From Betaproteobacteria bacterium (GTDB lineage Bacteria > Pseudomonadota > Gammaproteobacteria > Burkholderiales > Rhodocyclaceae): a stretch of DNA of 64,000 bases. The position numbers and the translations under genes are program-made. The notes beneath the pieces are model-generated. The model worked only from the letters and a program-made list of their open reading frames with translations, did not search any database and was not told where the DNA came from. The stretch spans positions 112,001 through 176,000 of the forward strand of contig JADIYD010000013.1 of NCBI GenBank assembly GCA_016705475.1. The letters run 5' to 3'. This document shows positions 27,644 through 39,931 of the stretch, piece after piece (positions within the stretch are counted from its first letter, which is position 1; the number at the start of each line of letters is the position of its first letter).

Positions 27644-27698
27644 ACGACCAGAATTGCACCGCAATCCCGAGTAAAACATAACGTTCAGGAGACAGAAC

Positions 27699-29216
27699 AT
27701 GGGATTTTTTGGCAATGGTGGTGCTCTCGACAAAATCGACCGCGATATCGCGGCGATTGCTGACGGCAACTCCGATCTTTCATACGCGGTAGGCAAAAAC
27801 GGCAGCGACGCTGCAGGCCGAATTTCGGGCAACCTGAACCGTTTTTTTGGCCGAGTCCGCGGCCTGATTTCGCACGCCCGGGAGCGCAGCGTCAGCATCG
27901 CTGCCGATGCCGCCCGGATGAACAGTCTGGTGCAGCAAACCGACGATGCCGTGCGCCGCCAGGAAGCCCTGGCCGCCAATGTTTTCGAATCGAGCAACCT
28001 GGTCAATCAGGCCGTCAGCGAAGTTGCCAGAAACTCGGAAGCCATTCAGGCGTCAACCCGGAACAACCTTGACCTCGCCCAGCGCTCGCTCGAGCAGATG
28101 GAGACCGTGGCCTCGACCATGCGCTCGACCAACGCCCACATCGAGCATTTTTCATCGACGGTTGCCGAACTGCACACCAACTCGATGAAGATCGACCAGA
28201 TCGTCTCGTTGATCAACGACATTTCCGACCAGACCAACCTGCTTGCCCTCAACGCAGCCATCGAGGCCGCCCGTGCCGGTGAAGCGGGACGTGGTTTTGC
28301 CGTGGTTGCCGACGAAGTGCGAAAGCTGGCGGAAAAGGTCAAGACCGCAACGCAGGTCATCGGGCAGAACACGCAGTCAATGATCAACCTTGTCGCCGAT
28401 ACCTCGACCAAAACGCAAACCATCGTCGGCGAAGTAACCCGTGCCAACGGCTACATCGAAACATCGGCCACCGACCTGACGACCATGGTTGCCGACTTCA
28501 AGCAGACGACCGAGCAACTCTCGTCAATTTCAAGCGCCATCAACAACCTGCGCGAGAGCAATCAGACAATCCACCACGAAGTCGAAGGCATCCGCGATCA
28601 TTCGCGCGATATTTCGGGTCGCATGAAACAATGTCTGGAAAGCGCCAAGACCCTGCGCGAGTCGACCGAAGATCTGCAATGCACGCTGGCCGATTTCCGC
28701 ACCGGCAACAGCATGTTCGACACGTTGCATGACAAGTGTGCCGGTTTCCGCGACAACGTCGCCGCCGTCATGCAAAAAATGGCCGACCGTGGCGTCAACA
28801 TATTCGACCAGGCCTACAAGGAAATTCCGGGTTCCAACCCGAAGCGCTATACGACTGCCTACGACAATCAGTGCGATGCCGAACTGACCCGCATGTATGA
28901 CGACCTGCTGCGCGACGTGCCCGGCCTGACCTATTCACTGTCGGTCGACACCAACGGCTATGCGCCCGCCCACAACGGCGTCTTTTCCAACCAGCCCAGC
29001 GGCGATCCGGCGGTAGACCTCGTCAAATGCCGGCACAAGCGCATCTTCAACGACCCCGTTGGCCTCAAGTTAGCGAAGAACCAGAAGACCTCGCTCTTCC
29101 AGACCTACGTCCGCGACACCGGCGAGATCCTGGCCGATCTCTCGATGCCCATCATTATCGGCGGTCGCCATTGGGGAGCCGTTCGCATCGGGTTCAAGAC
29201 CGATCTGGTCAAATAG
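27699..29216 (+). CDS. Soluble methyl-accepting chemotaxis protein with C-terminal sensor module
   Basis: The 505-residue protein lacks any transmembrane stretch. The chemoreceptor signalling region (about 100-340) includes the hairpin tip [19 protein letters not shown] followed by [17 protein letters not shown]. After it comes a roughly 160-residue C-terminal module with [29 protein letters not shown] and [14 protein letters not shown]. This resembles a Cache/PAS-like ligand-binding fold placed after the signalling domain. The layout suggests a cytoplasmic receptor sensing an internal signal. GGAG precedes the ATG. It follows the HTH-receiver gene on the same strand. Confidence 0.88.
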   Translation: MGFFGNGGALDKIDRDIAAIADGNSDLSYAVGKNGSDAAGRISGNLNRFFGRVRGLISHARERSVSIAADAARMNSLVQQTDDAVRRQEALAANVFESSNLVNQAVSEVARNSEAIQASTRNNLDLAQRSLEQMETVASTMRSTNAHIEHFSSTVAELHTNSMKIDQIVSLINDISDQTNLLALNAAIEAARAGEAGRGFAVVADEVRKLAEKVKTATQVIGQNTQSMINLVADTSTKTQTIVGEVTRANGYIETSATDLTTMVADFKQTTEQLSSISSAINNLRESNQTIHHEVEGIRDHSRDISGRMKQCLESAKTLRESTEDLQCTLADFRTGNSMFDTLHDKCAGFRDNVAAVMQKMADRGVNIFDQAYKEIPGSNPKRYTTAYDNQCDAELTRMYDDLLRDVPGLTYSLSVDTNGYAPAHNGVFSNQPSGDPAVDLVKCRHKRIFNDPVGLKLAKNQKTSLFQTYVRDTGEILADLSMPIIIGGRHWGAVRIGFKTDLVK

Positions 29217-29296
29217 CGCCGAATCGTTCCTCAGGTGCTGCGCACCGGCACTAAAATCCAGTCCGCTGACGCAAGACGTGGACACGGCATGGCAAT

Positions 29297-29763
29297 TCAG
29301 GGAAACAGCATCCGTAGCCCTGCCAGATAGTCGACGGCAGCCGGGGCTCCCTCGACTGGCGCCCAGGGAGCACGCTCTGTTTCGGCAATCGGCACGTAAG
29401 GCCCTGCCTTGGCCTCAAAGAAGACGGTGCCTGCCTCGAGCGCGACAACGGTATGGAAAACGCCATGCGGGATGTCGATGCCTATGGCCTCGCCGCCGGC
29501 CTGTAGCTCGATGCTACGGTCAACGGCATTTTCGGCCCCAAAAATGATAACGCCCAGTCGCCCGCGGACGACGAGCAGCGTCTCATCCTTGTTGGGATCG
29601 AGATGGCGATGCGGTGCGACATACGATCCGGGTTCAATGGCAACCAGCAAACGATGGGCTGGATAGGTATCACCCGGATGAAAGTTGCGATGCTTGCGCA
29701 AGCGTGGCGCCAATTCGGCCTCGGCACTCAGGCTATCGAGCAGGCTCCGGTCAATAAGCGTCG

Positions 29764-29767
<4 letters not shown>
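29297..29767 (-). CDS. WbuC-family cupin protein
   Basis: A 156-residue protein with a cupin core (PHRHLDPNKDETLLVVRG and IPHGVFHTV), giving His/Glu metal ligands typical of the fold. It resembles WbuC, a cupin often found in O-antigen loci, but no surface polysaccharide genes are nearby. Its start overlaps the dnaE stop by ATGA, so it is probably translated from the dnaE message. The function of the family is not established. Confidence 0.8.
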
Positions 29768-33234
<3,467 letters not shown>

Positions 33235-33279
33235 GGGCGTAATTTTACCCCGGCCCTCGCTCCGCCTGCTGAATTCCCC

Positions 33280-33975
33280 TCAGTCGCCGCGTGGCGCAAT
33301 CCCGAATTCGCACACGCAGGGCTTGGCCGAAAGCCTTTCCGCCAGGCGGTGCAGGTTGTCCTTGTCGTGGGTCTTGATCAACGCCTGGTATTCAAACCAG
33401 CGCCCCTCACCGACCAGCCCGTAGCTCATCCCCGATGGCTCGCAGCCGCAGTCAGTGAGTACCGCTCGCAGATCAGTTTCAGACAGCGCTTCGCTGCGCG
33501 CGAGGCGGACATGAAAGTGGGCGTAGAACTCCAGACGCATGCGTCCCTCGATCAGCCGGAACACATAGTTGATGTTGAACGTGGCAAAGGTGGCCGCACC
33601 GGCCGCCAGGTAATAGCCCATGCCGATCATGATGCCGATCGCCGAAATCATCCAGATCGAGGCGGCCGTAGTCAGGCCGCGGATCGCAAAACCCTCTTTG
33701 ACAATGGCGCCAGCCCCGAGGAAGCCGATACCGGTCATGATGCCCTGGGCCATGCGGGTCGGATCAAGGAAACCATCGCGATGCGTCGTCGCCGCGACAT
33801 GGATCACGTGGTAATCGGCCAGCAGCATCAACATGCATGAAGAAATACAAACCAGCGTATGTTCGCGAAAACCCGCCGGTCGGCCGTGATAGCTGCGCTC
33901 CAGCCCGACCAGCCCGCCGGCCACCAGCGCCAGGGTAAGGCGCAGGATAGTGCTGAGAAATTCCCCCTCGGCCAT
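33280..33975 (-). CDS. MgtC/SapB-family membrane protein
   Basis: A 231-residue inner-membrane protein with the family start LALVAGGLVGLERSYHGRPAGFREH, four to five hydrophobic spans (about 10-150), and a roughly 75-residue C-terminal cytosolic domain. Members include the virulence factor MgtC, which affects membrane energetics and Mg2+-limited growth, and many housekeeping relatives whose role is unclear. An AAGGGAGG-type ribosome-binding site precedes the ATG. It lies directly upstream of dnaE. Confidence 0.87.
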   Translation of the reverse strand: MAEGEFLSTILRLTLALVAGGLVGLERSYHGRPAGFREHTLVCISSCMLMLLADYHVIHVAATTHRDGFLDPTRMAQGIMTGIGFLGAGAIVKEGFAIRGLTTAASIWMISAIGIMIGMGYYLAAGAATFATFNINYVFRLIEGRMRLEFYAHFHVRLARSEALSETDLRAVLTDCGCEPSGMSYGLVGEGRWFEYQALIKTHDKDNLHRLAERLSAKPCVCEFGIAPRGD

Positions 33976-34088
33976 GATCTTCCCTCCTTTGCGAAATACT
34001 ATTCCAAGCCCGGCTGGGAAACAATAGGGGACAGACCACTGTTTTCAAAGTAACGCAGTAAGCCGGCGCCATTTAGCGACTCGCCAGC

Positions 34089-34130
34089 AAATTTCATTTT
34101 TGGCCGTTTTCCCCGGTTGACCGCAGCAAC
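34089..34130 (+). repeat. Dispersed GGTCGACCG repeat, intergenic copy
   Basis: Reads TTTTTGGCCGTTTTCCCCGG then TTGACCGCAGCAA. It lies in the 302-bp gap between the divergent mgtC-like and enoyl-CoA hydratase genes and is one of the cleanest copies. Apart from this repeat and a GTAAAAT element at 34231-34237 I see nothing else in the gap. Confidence 0.75.
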
Positions 34131-34277
34131 GGCCCCATTCCTCCCGAACACAGCGTTGCTCCCGAGATGCGTCGCTCACCATTGCTGCCAGGTCGGCATG
34201 CCCGCCATGGAAGCGGTCTCGCCTCCGGGGGTAAAATCAGCAAGCATCAATAAACCAAACAAATAATGGAGACACCC

Positions 34278-35066
34278 ATGACCACCACCGAACCGCTCGT
34301 CCTGCGCACGGACCGCGCCGACGGCCTGACGACGCTGACCCTGAATCGCCCCGGCCAGTTCAACTCGCTGTCGAAGGACATGCTGAGCGCGCTGCAGGCG
34401 GAACTCGATGCCATTGCCGCCAGCGAAGCGGTGCGCGTTGTCGTCATCGCCGGGGCCGGCAAGGCTTTTTGCGCCGGGCATGACCTCAAGGAAATGCGCG
34501 GTAATCACAGCAAGGAGTTCATGCAGGCGCTGTTCAAGCAGTGTGGCGAGCTGATGTTGAGCATCACCAAAATGCCGCAGCCGGTCATTGCTCGCGTGCA
34601 TGGCATCGCCACGGCGGCGGGTTGCCAGCTGGTGTCGATGTGCGATCTGGCCGTCGCTGCCGATGTCGCCAAGTTTGCTGTGTCGGGCATCAACGTCGGG
34701 CTGTTCTGCTCGACGCCAGCTGTCGGGCTGGCGCGCAATCTCGGGCGCAAGGCGGCACTGGAAATGCTGCTCACCGGCGAGTTCATCGACGCCATGGAAG
34801 CCCGCGCAAAAGGGCTGGTCAATCGCGTAGTGCCGGCCGATGCGCTGGATGCCGAAATCGAGCGCATCGCCGGCAACATCCTCGGCAAGAGCGCGGTCGC
34901 CATCCGCATGGGCAAGGGCATGTTCTACAAGCAGCTCGAAATGGGCCTGACCGAGGCCTACGCCTACGCCGGCGAGGTGATGGCCTGCAACATGATGAGC
35001 GACGATGCCGGCGAAGGCATCGATGCCTTCATGCAGAAGCGCAAGCCGGAATACAAGGGCTGCTGA
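34278..35066 (+). CDS. Enoyl-CoA hydratase/isomerase family protein
   Basis: A 262-residue crotonase-fold enzyme. It has the oxyanion-hole segment GAGKAFCAGHDLKEM, the second signature ARVHGIATAAGCQLVSMCD, and the catalytic-region GLFCSTPAVGLARNLGRK. Members hydrate or isomerise acyl-CoA esters; the substrate is not clear from the sequence. I chose ATG 34278 over ATG 34266 because GGAG at 34268-34271 serves as its ribosome-binding site. No other beta-oxidation genes are adjacent. Confidence 0.85.
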   Translation: MTTTEPLVLRTDRADGLTTLTLNRPGQFNSLSKDMLSALQAELDAIAASEAVRVVVIAGAGKAFCAGHDLKEMRGNHSKEFMQALFKQCGELMLSITKMPQPVIARVHGIATAAGCQLVSMCDLAVAADVAKFAVSGINVGLFCSTPAVGLARNLGRKAALEMLLTGEFIDAMEARAKGLVNRVVPADALDAEIERIAGNILGKSAVAIRMGKGMFYKQLEMGLTEAYAYAGEVMACNMMSDDAGEGIDAFMQKRKPEYKGC

Positions 35067-35103
35067 GCGGAGCACCGGGCGAAGCGGGTTAGAATTCCGG
35101 CCC

Positions 35104-36207
35104 ATGCCGGTTCCCGCCCGCCCTCTCCTGTTGCTGCTGTTCATTGGCGCGCTGGCCGGCGCTTTCTGGCGGGCGCCGAGCCCGGCAGAGCCGGCTTTTG
35201 CACCACCCCCGGCCGCCACGCCTTCGACGCTGCCGGCGCTCTTTGTCAATGAAATGCTCTGGCGCGATGCCGGACTGGTCGCTGCCGCACCCAACCTGAC
35301 CGAATTGCCCGATGGCCGCATTGCCGCGGCCTGGCTGGCCGGCCCGGACGATGCCATGGCCGTCCATTTCAGCGTGCGCGACCGGGACGGCTGGCGTAGC
35401 CCGGTCCGGGTCGCCTCGCTCGAAACGACCGCCGGCGGCACCTTTGCCCAGATCGGCCGGCTCGGCAATCCGGTTTTGCACGCCGAAGGCAGCTGGCTGC
35501 ACCTTTGGTACGGCAGTAGCATGCTGGGCAGTTCGATCAATCACAGCGTATCGACCGATGGCGGCAAGAGCTGGACCAAGCCGGTGCGCCTGCAAACCTC
35601 GCCATTGGCCAATTTCGGCGGCACTGTCCGAACCGCCCCCGTGCCGCTGGCCGATGGAGGGCTGGGGCTGGCGATCAGCCACGACTTTATCGGCCAGCAT
35701 GGCGAATGGCTGCGCCTGTCGCCCACCGGCCAGATACTCGACAAGACTCGCCTGCTGGCAGCGAGCAGCACGCTGCAACCAGCCGCGGCCGCCCTCGACG
35801 AACAGCGGGCGATGGCTGTGCTGCGCGATGCCGGCCCGGTGCCGGGTTCAGTCCGGGTGGCGACGACGGACAACGGCGGCCAGCGCTGGCAGGCGGGCGA
35901 AGCCCTCGCCGTGCCCAATCCGAACGCTTCCGTCGCCCTGCTGCGCCTGAAGAGCGGCCGGCTGCTGCTTGCCGGCAACCCGGGTAGCGGGAGCCAAGCC
36001 TTGCTGCTCTGGCTGTCGGCTGATGAGGGCCAGACCTGGCAGGAAGCACGGACCGTCGAAACCGCGCCCGACGGCGGCGCCGACTATGGCAATCCGTCTC
36101 TGCTGCTCGGCCGCCACGGACGCATCCACCTCGCCTACGACTGGCGCCGGCAGGGCATCAAAGCCATCACGTTCAGCGAAGCGTGGCTGGACGGCGCACA
36201 GCCATGA
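35104..36207 (+). CDS. Exported sialidase-like (BNR-repeat) protein
   Basis: A 367-residue protein with an N-terminal hydrophobic segment (PLLLLLFIGALAGAFW, about 6-22) that should act as a signal peptide or anchor. It then carries repeated Asp-box-like motifs: STDGGKSWTKP, TTDNGGQRWQAG and SADEGQTWQEA. These mark a six-bladed sialidase-type propeller. Whether it cleaves sialic acid is unknown. The start was set at 35104 where the signal sequence begins. The gene overlaps a membrane-protein gene by ATGA, suggesting a functional pair at the cell envelope. Confidence 0.75.
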   Translation: MPVPARPLLLLLFIGALAGAFWRAPSPAEPAFAPPPAATPSTLPALFVNEMLWRDAGLVAAAPNLTELPDGRIAAAWLAGPDDAMAVHFSVRDRDGWRSPVRVASLETTAGGTFAQIGRLGNPVLHAEGSWLHLWYGSSMLGSSINHSVSTDGGKSWTKPVRLQTSPLANFGGTVRTAPVPLADGGLGLAISHDFIGQHGEWLRLSPTGQILDKTRLLAASSTLQPAAAALDEQRAMAVLRDAGPVPGSVRVATTDNGGQRWQAGEALAVPNPNASVALLRLKSGRLLLAGNPGSGSQALLLWLSADEGQTWQEARTVETAPDGGADYGNPSLLLGRHGRIHLAYDWRRQGIKAITFSEAWLDGAQP

Positions 36208-36752
36208 ACTTCATCGCCGCCTACGGTCTACTCGCCCACGCCCTGATTTTCGGGGCGCTGACCGCCCTCATCCCCTTCGGCGAACTGCGCGCCCGTGTTG
36301 CGCTGGCGGCGACCACAATGGCTCTGATCGTCGGCATCGCCCCCGGCATGCATGCCTTTTTCGGCACGCCATCGCTGACCCTCGTGGCGCTGGCCGTGCT
36401 CCAACTGGCCGACAAAACGCCGTCGCCGCTGAGCTACCGCCCGGCGCTCGGCCTGCTTGCCTTCGCCCTGCCGTTTTATGCGGCCTCGCTCGGACTGGGA
36501 TCGTTCGACCCGTACGCCCTCGGCTATCAGCCAGCGCCTCTGCTGGCCGCGCTGCTGCCCATTGGCCTGGCCCTGTGGTGGAAACGGCAGGATGTCTGGC
36601 TGGCCATTCTCGCCATCGACCTCGCCGGCTACGCCAGTGGATTCTTCGCCAACCTATGGGATGTGCTGCTCGACCCGCTGCTCGTGCTGCTGGCGCTGAT
36701 TGTCGTTGTGCGCCAGCAGGTCATCCGCTTTATCGCGTCAAGGACTCGCTGA
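36204..36752 (+). CDS. Polytopic membrane protein paired with the sialidase-like gene
   Basis: A 182-residue very hydrophobic protein with about five to six spans and almost no soluble part, ending in a short basic tail. I recognise no family. The ATGA overlap with the sialidase-like gene indicates translational coupling. Its last 23 bases overlap, tail to tail, the tandem-receiver gene on the opposite strand. Confidence 0.7.
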   Translation: MNFIAAYGLLAHALIFGALTALIPFGELRARVALAATTMALIVGIAPGMHAFFGTPSLTLVALAVLQLADKTPSPLSYRPALGLLAFALPFYAASLGLGSFDPYALGYQPAPLLAALLPIGLALWWKRQDVWLAILAIDLAGYASGFFANLWDVLLDPLLVLLALIVVVRQQVIRFIASRTR

Positions 36753-37530
36753 TCAGGCGGCGGATGCTGCCGGCCTCGAAAGGCTTGTCGCAGATGGCCG
36801 AAACGCCGGCCCGCTCGACGGCGGCCAGACGGCCCATGTTCTGTTCGCTGGTCACCATGAGCACCGGCACCTCGGCTTGCCAGCTTTGCGTGCGGATGTA
36901 TTCGGTCAGCTCGCGCCCGTCCATTTCCGGCATGTTGTAGTCGGTGATCACCAGATCGACCATGGCCTCTTCGAGCAACTTGACTGCTTCCTTGCCATTG
37001 ACGGCCTCGATGACGCGCTCGATGCCGAGTTCGGTGAGCAGGCGGCGCAAATGGCGGCGCGACGAGATGCTGTCGTCGACGAGCAGGACGCGCAGGTTCT
37101 CGATTTCCGCGACGTCAAGGTCTTCCGGCGGGTTGAGGTAGTCGGCAGCGGCATAGAGCGCGCGCGACAACTGCTGTTCGTTGAAAGGCTTGGCGACGAT
37201 GCTGCAGGCGCCGGACTGGCGCACCGGCTCGAGCACCTGAGGCCTGGTTTCGCTGGACACAAGAATGAAGGGCACCGTTTCGAAATCCGGATTGGCGCGC
37301 ATGGCGGCGACCAGTTCGGTGCCGGCCTGATCGGGCAGGTAGAGGCTGCTGATCACGATGACGTTGGTGCTTTCGGCCTTGAGCAGAGCCATGGCGGCAC
37401 TGGCCTTGTCGACAGTACTGACCTTGCGGACACCCTGATGTTCCAGCATGCGGGTGACCAGATGCGCCTGCATTTGTGACGGCTCGACGAGAATGATGGC
37501 GAGGTCAGCCAGCGAAGTTGTCAGTGACAT
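36730..37530 (-). CDS. Tandem receiver-domain response regulator with one degenerate receiver
   Basis: The 266-residue protein is two CheY-like domains and nothing else. The first (about 10-130) has lost the acidic pocket (LVEPSQ) and carries serine at the phospho-acceptor position (Ser62, VISSLYLPD), while keeping a KPF lysine. The second (about 146-266) is canonical, with VDDS, Asp197 (ITDYNMPEMDG), VTSE and DKPF. There is no output domain, so it probably acts by protein contact, as CheY-type regulators do. No kinase gene is adjacent. Confidence 0.85.
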   Translation of the reverse strand: MSLTTSLADLAIILVEPSQMQAHLVTRMLEHQGVRKVSTVDKASAAMALLKAESTNVIVISSLYLPDQAGTELVAAMRANPDFETVPFILVSSETRPQVLEPVRQSGACSIVAKPFNEQQLSRALYAAADYLNPPEDLDVAEIENLRVLLVDDSISSRRHLRRLLTELGIERVIEAVNGKEAVKLLEEAMVDLVITDYNMPEMDGRELTEYIRTQSWQAEVPVLMVTSEQNMGRLAAVERAGVSAICDKPFEAGSIRRLISESLTR

Positions 37531-37573
37531 GCGATCACTCCGGAACGAAAGGGAATGATCTCACTATAGCAGC

Positions 37574-37603
37574 GAGCGGGCAGCCGGGGGGCCACCCGCT
37601 CCA
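37574..37603 (-). terminator. Hairpin after the flavodoxin-family gene
   Basis: GAGCGGG and CCCGCTC arms flank a GC-rich loop just beyond the stop of the gene at 37608. There is no T tract, so termination strength is uncertain. Confidence 0.4.
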
Positions 37604-37607
37604 GGCT

Positions 37608-38162
37608 TTAGCCGCGCAGGCGGGTGGCGATGCCGGCGACGCGCTGGCCGTAGCGTTTGGCGGTATCGAGGTCACCAGCCGGCACTTCGTCGACGCCGGC
37701 ATCGGACGGCGAACGGACGAGCAGGCCGACCGAGCCGCCCAGATGGTTCGCGTCGGCATGCGTGGCGGCCTTGCTATTGGCCGGCAGGATGCCGAGGCTG
37801 ACCCAGATGCCGCCATGCTGCGATGCCAGCGTCTGCAGCTGGATCATCGTCGCGCCCTTGTCGCCGACCGGGCTGGCGCTGTTGGTAAAACCACCGAAAA
37901 CCTTGTCCTGCCAGGCACGGGAATACCAGGGTTTGGATGAAGCATCGGCAAATTTCTTGAACTGCCAGCTCGGGCCGCCCATGTAGGTCGGCGTGCCGAA
38001 GATGATGGCGTCGGCGGCGGCCAGTTGCTCCCAGCCGCCCTCGGGCAGGTTGCCTTCGGCATCGATGGCCAGCAGTTCGGCTGCAGCCCCTTCGGCAACT
38101 GATTCGGCAACGCGCTTGGTGTGGCCGTAGCCGGAGTGATAAACAACGATGGTTTTGCTCAT
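37608..38162 (-). CDS. Flavodoxin-family NAD(P)H:quinone oxidoreductase (WrbA-like)
   Basis: A 184-residue FMN-binding protein with the flavodoxin start TIVVYHSGYGHTKRVAE, the second FMN loop FGTPTYMGGPSWQFK and the third SPVGDKGA. These match the WrbA group of two-electron quinone reductases. It lies downstream of the pirin gene and opposite a LysR regulator, an arrangement common for redox or electrophile-stress genes. Exact substrate is not known. Confidence 0.85.
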   Translation of the reverse strand: MSKTIVVYHSGYGHTKRVAESVAEGAAAELLAIDAEGNLPEGGWEQLAAADAIIFGTPTYMGGPSWQFKKFADASSKPWYSRAWQDKVFGGFTNSASPVGDKGATMIQLQTLASQHGGIWVSLGILPANSKAATHADANHLGGSVGLLVRSPSDAGVDEVPAGDLDTAKRYGQRVAGIATRLRG

Positions 38163-38195
38163 GGTGATTTCCTCGAATTAAAGTTGGGTGTGGAT

Positions 38196-38903
38196 TCAGG
38201 CGACAGGCGGCAGGTCGAAGAGCAGGAATTCCGCTTCTTCACTCGCCAAAAAGCGGAGATCGGTTTCGTCGGCAATCTTCACGCCGTCGCCGGCACTGAC
38301 GTTTTTGTCGTTTATTTCCAGTTGACCGTAGATAACCTGCACGTAGCCCAGGCGGCCGTTTTGCAGGCGATATTCGATACTTTCGCCCGGCGCGAGAACG
38401 GTGGCCCACAGGCGCGCATCCTGACCGATGGTCGTGCTGCCGTCGGCACCGTCCGGCGAGGCGACGAGCCGCCAGCGACCGCGCATCTCGTCGAGCGGCA
38501 GGGCCTGTTGCTCGTAGCTGGCCGGAGTACCGCGCTGCGCCGGCTCGATCCAGATTTGCAGCAGATGCGTTTCTTCGTCGGCTGACGGATTGAACTCGCT
38601 GTGCAGAATACCCTTGCCGGCTGTCATGCGCTGTACTTCGCCGCGCCGGATGACACCGCCGCTACCCAGGCTGTCCTTGTGCTCGAGCGCACCGGACAGG
38701 ATGTAGGTGACGATTTCCATGTCGCGATGGCCGTGCCGGCCGAAACCGGCGCCCGGGGCAACGCGGTCTTCGTTGATGACGCGCAGGGCGCCCCAGCCCA
38801 TTTCGGCCGGATCGTAGTAATCGGCAAAGGAAAAACTGTGCCTGGCGCGCAGCCAGCCGTGATCGGCGTAACCGCGTTCGGCAGAAGGGCGAAGCTGGAT
38901 CAT
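38196..38903 (-). CDS. Pirin family protein
   Basis: A 235-residue double-cupin protein. The N-terminal cupin has the metal site FGRHGHRDMEIVTYILSG and later LHSEFNPSADEETHLLQIW, as in bacterial YhhW-type pirins, which can have quercetinase activity. It is co-oriented with the flavodoxin-family gene 33 bp downstream and divergent from the LysR gene. Confidence 0.9.
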   Translation of the reverse strand: MIQLRPSAERGYADHGWLRARHSFSFADYYDPAEMGWGALRVINEDRVAPGAGFGRHGHRDMEIVTYILSGALEHKDSLGSGGVIRRGEVQRMTAGKGILHSEFNPSADEETHLLQIWIEPAQRGTPASYEQQALPLDEMRGRWRLVASPDGADGSTTIGQDARLWATVLAPGESIEYRLQNGRLGYVQVIYGQLEINDKNVSAGDGVKIADETDLRFLASEEAEFLLFDLPPVA

Positions 38904-38946
38904 TTCAGTCTCCTTATGAATTTATCGTAACGATTAGTCACCATGA

Positions 38947-38971
38947 TATTTATAGTGTTCAACAATAAATA
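38947..38971. promoter_or_regulatory. LysR-type binding site candidate
   Basis: A perfect interrupted palindrome, TATTTAT-N11-ATAAATA, lies between the divergent pirin and LysR genes. T-N11-A with extended arms is the known LysR-family target form, so the adjacent regulator is the natural ligand. Confidence 0.65.
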
Positions 38972-39008
38972 GCGAATAATTTAGAGCCTATCGTTTAATA
39001 TTTTTCAC

Positions 39009-39920
39009 ATGAAGATATCACTCGACCTATTGCTCATTCTTGATGCCATTGATCGCCGCGGCAGCTTCACCGCCGCCGCTGCCGCGCTGCACCGCGTCCC
39101 CTCAGCGTTGTCGCACGCCGTTGCCAAGATGGAGAGCGATCTCGGCATCACGCTGTTCCTGCGCGAAGGGCGCAAGGCCACGCTCAACGAGGCCGGACGC
39201 ACATTGCTCGACGATGGCCGCCACCTGCTGCGTGCAGCCAGCGAGCTCGAGCGGCGCGTCCAGCGTGTGGCCGATGGCTGGGAAGCCGAGCTGCGCATCG
39301 CGATCGATGCCGTCATTCCGATTGAACGCGTCCTCCCGCTGCTCAAGCGCTTCTACGCCGCTGGCTGCGGCACGCAGATCCGGCTTTCCGGAGAAGTGCT
39401 GGGCGGCACCTGGGATGCGCTGACGACTGGCCGTGCCGACCTTGCCATCGGCGCGCCGGGCGACCCGCCTTCGCGCAGCGGCATCGCCACCCGCATGCTG
39501 AGCGCGCACACCGATTTCATCTTTGCCATCGCCCCGGACCACCCGCTGGCCAGCTGGGAGGGCGACATTCCGGCCAGCGAACTGCTGCGCCACCGGGCCA
39601 TCGTCGTCGCCGATACATCGCAGGAGCTGGACGCCAGAACGATCGGTCTGCTCGAGGGGCAAGACATCCTGCGCGTTCCGGACATTCGCGCCAAACTCGC
39701 CGCACAGGTAGCCGGACTGGGCATCGGCCATGTACCACGCTGGCTGGCCGAGCCGGAAATTGCCGCCGGACGACTGGTCAAAAAGGTGCTCGGCGACCCC
39801 CGCTCAAAATTTCCGCTGCATATTGCCTGGCGAACCCGGCAAAACGGAAAAGCGCTCCAGTGGTTCATTGAACAGCTCGCCAATGACGACGTCTTGAACG
39901 CGCTTGCCGATGGAATCTGA
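39009..39920 (+). CDS. LysR-family transcriptional regulator
   Basis: A 303-residue regulator with the N-terminal winged helix (1-60, [21 protein letters not shown] then [13 protein letters not shown]) and a C-terminal effector-binding domain (about 90-295). It is divergent from the pirin and flavodoxin-family genes with a T-N11-A site between them. It therefore probably controls those two genes in response to an unknown small molecule, likely redox-related. Confidence 0.92.
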   Translation: MKISLDLLLILDAIDRRGSFTAAAAALHRVPSALSHAVAKMESDLGITLFLREGRKATLNEAGRTLLDDGRHLLRAASELERRVQRVADGWEAELRIAIDAVIPIERVLPLLKRFYAAGCGTQIRLSGEVLGGTWDALTTGRADLAIGAPGDPPSRSGIATRMLSAHTDFIFAIAPDHPLASWEGDIPASELLRHRAIVVADTSQELDARTIGLLEGQDILRVPDIRAKLAAQVAGLGIGHVPRWLAEPEIAAGRLVKKVLGDPRSKFPLHIAWRTRQNGKALQWFIEQLANDDVLNALADGI

Positions 39921-39931
39921 ACCGACAAAAT

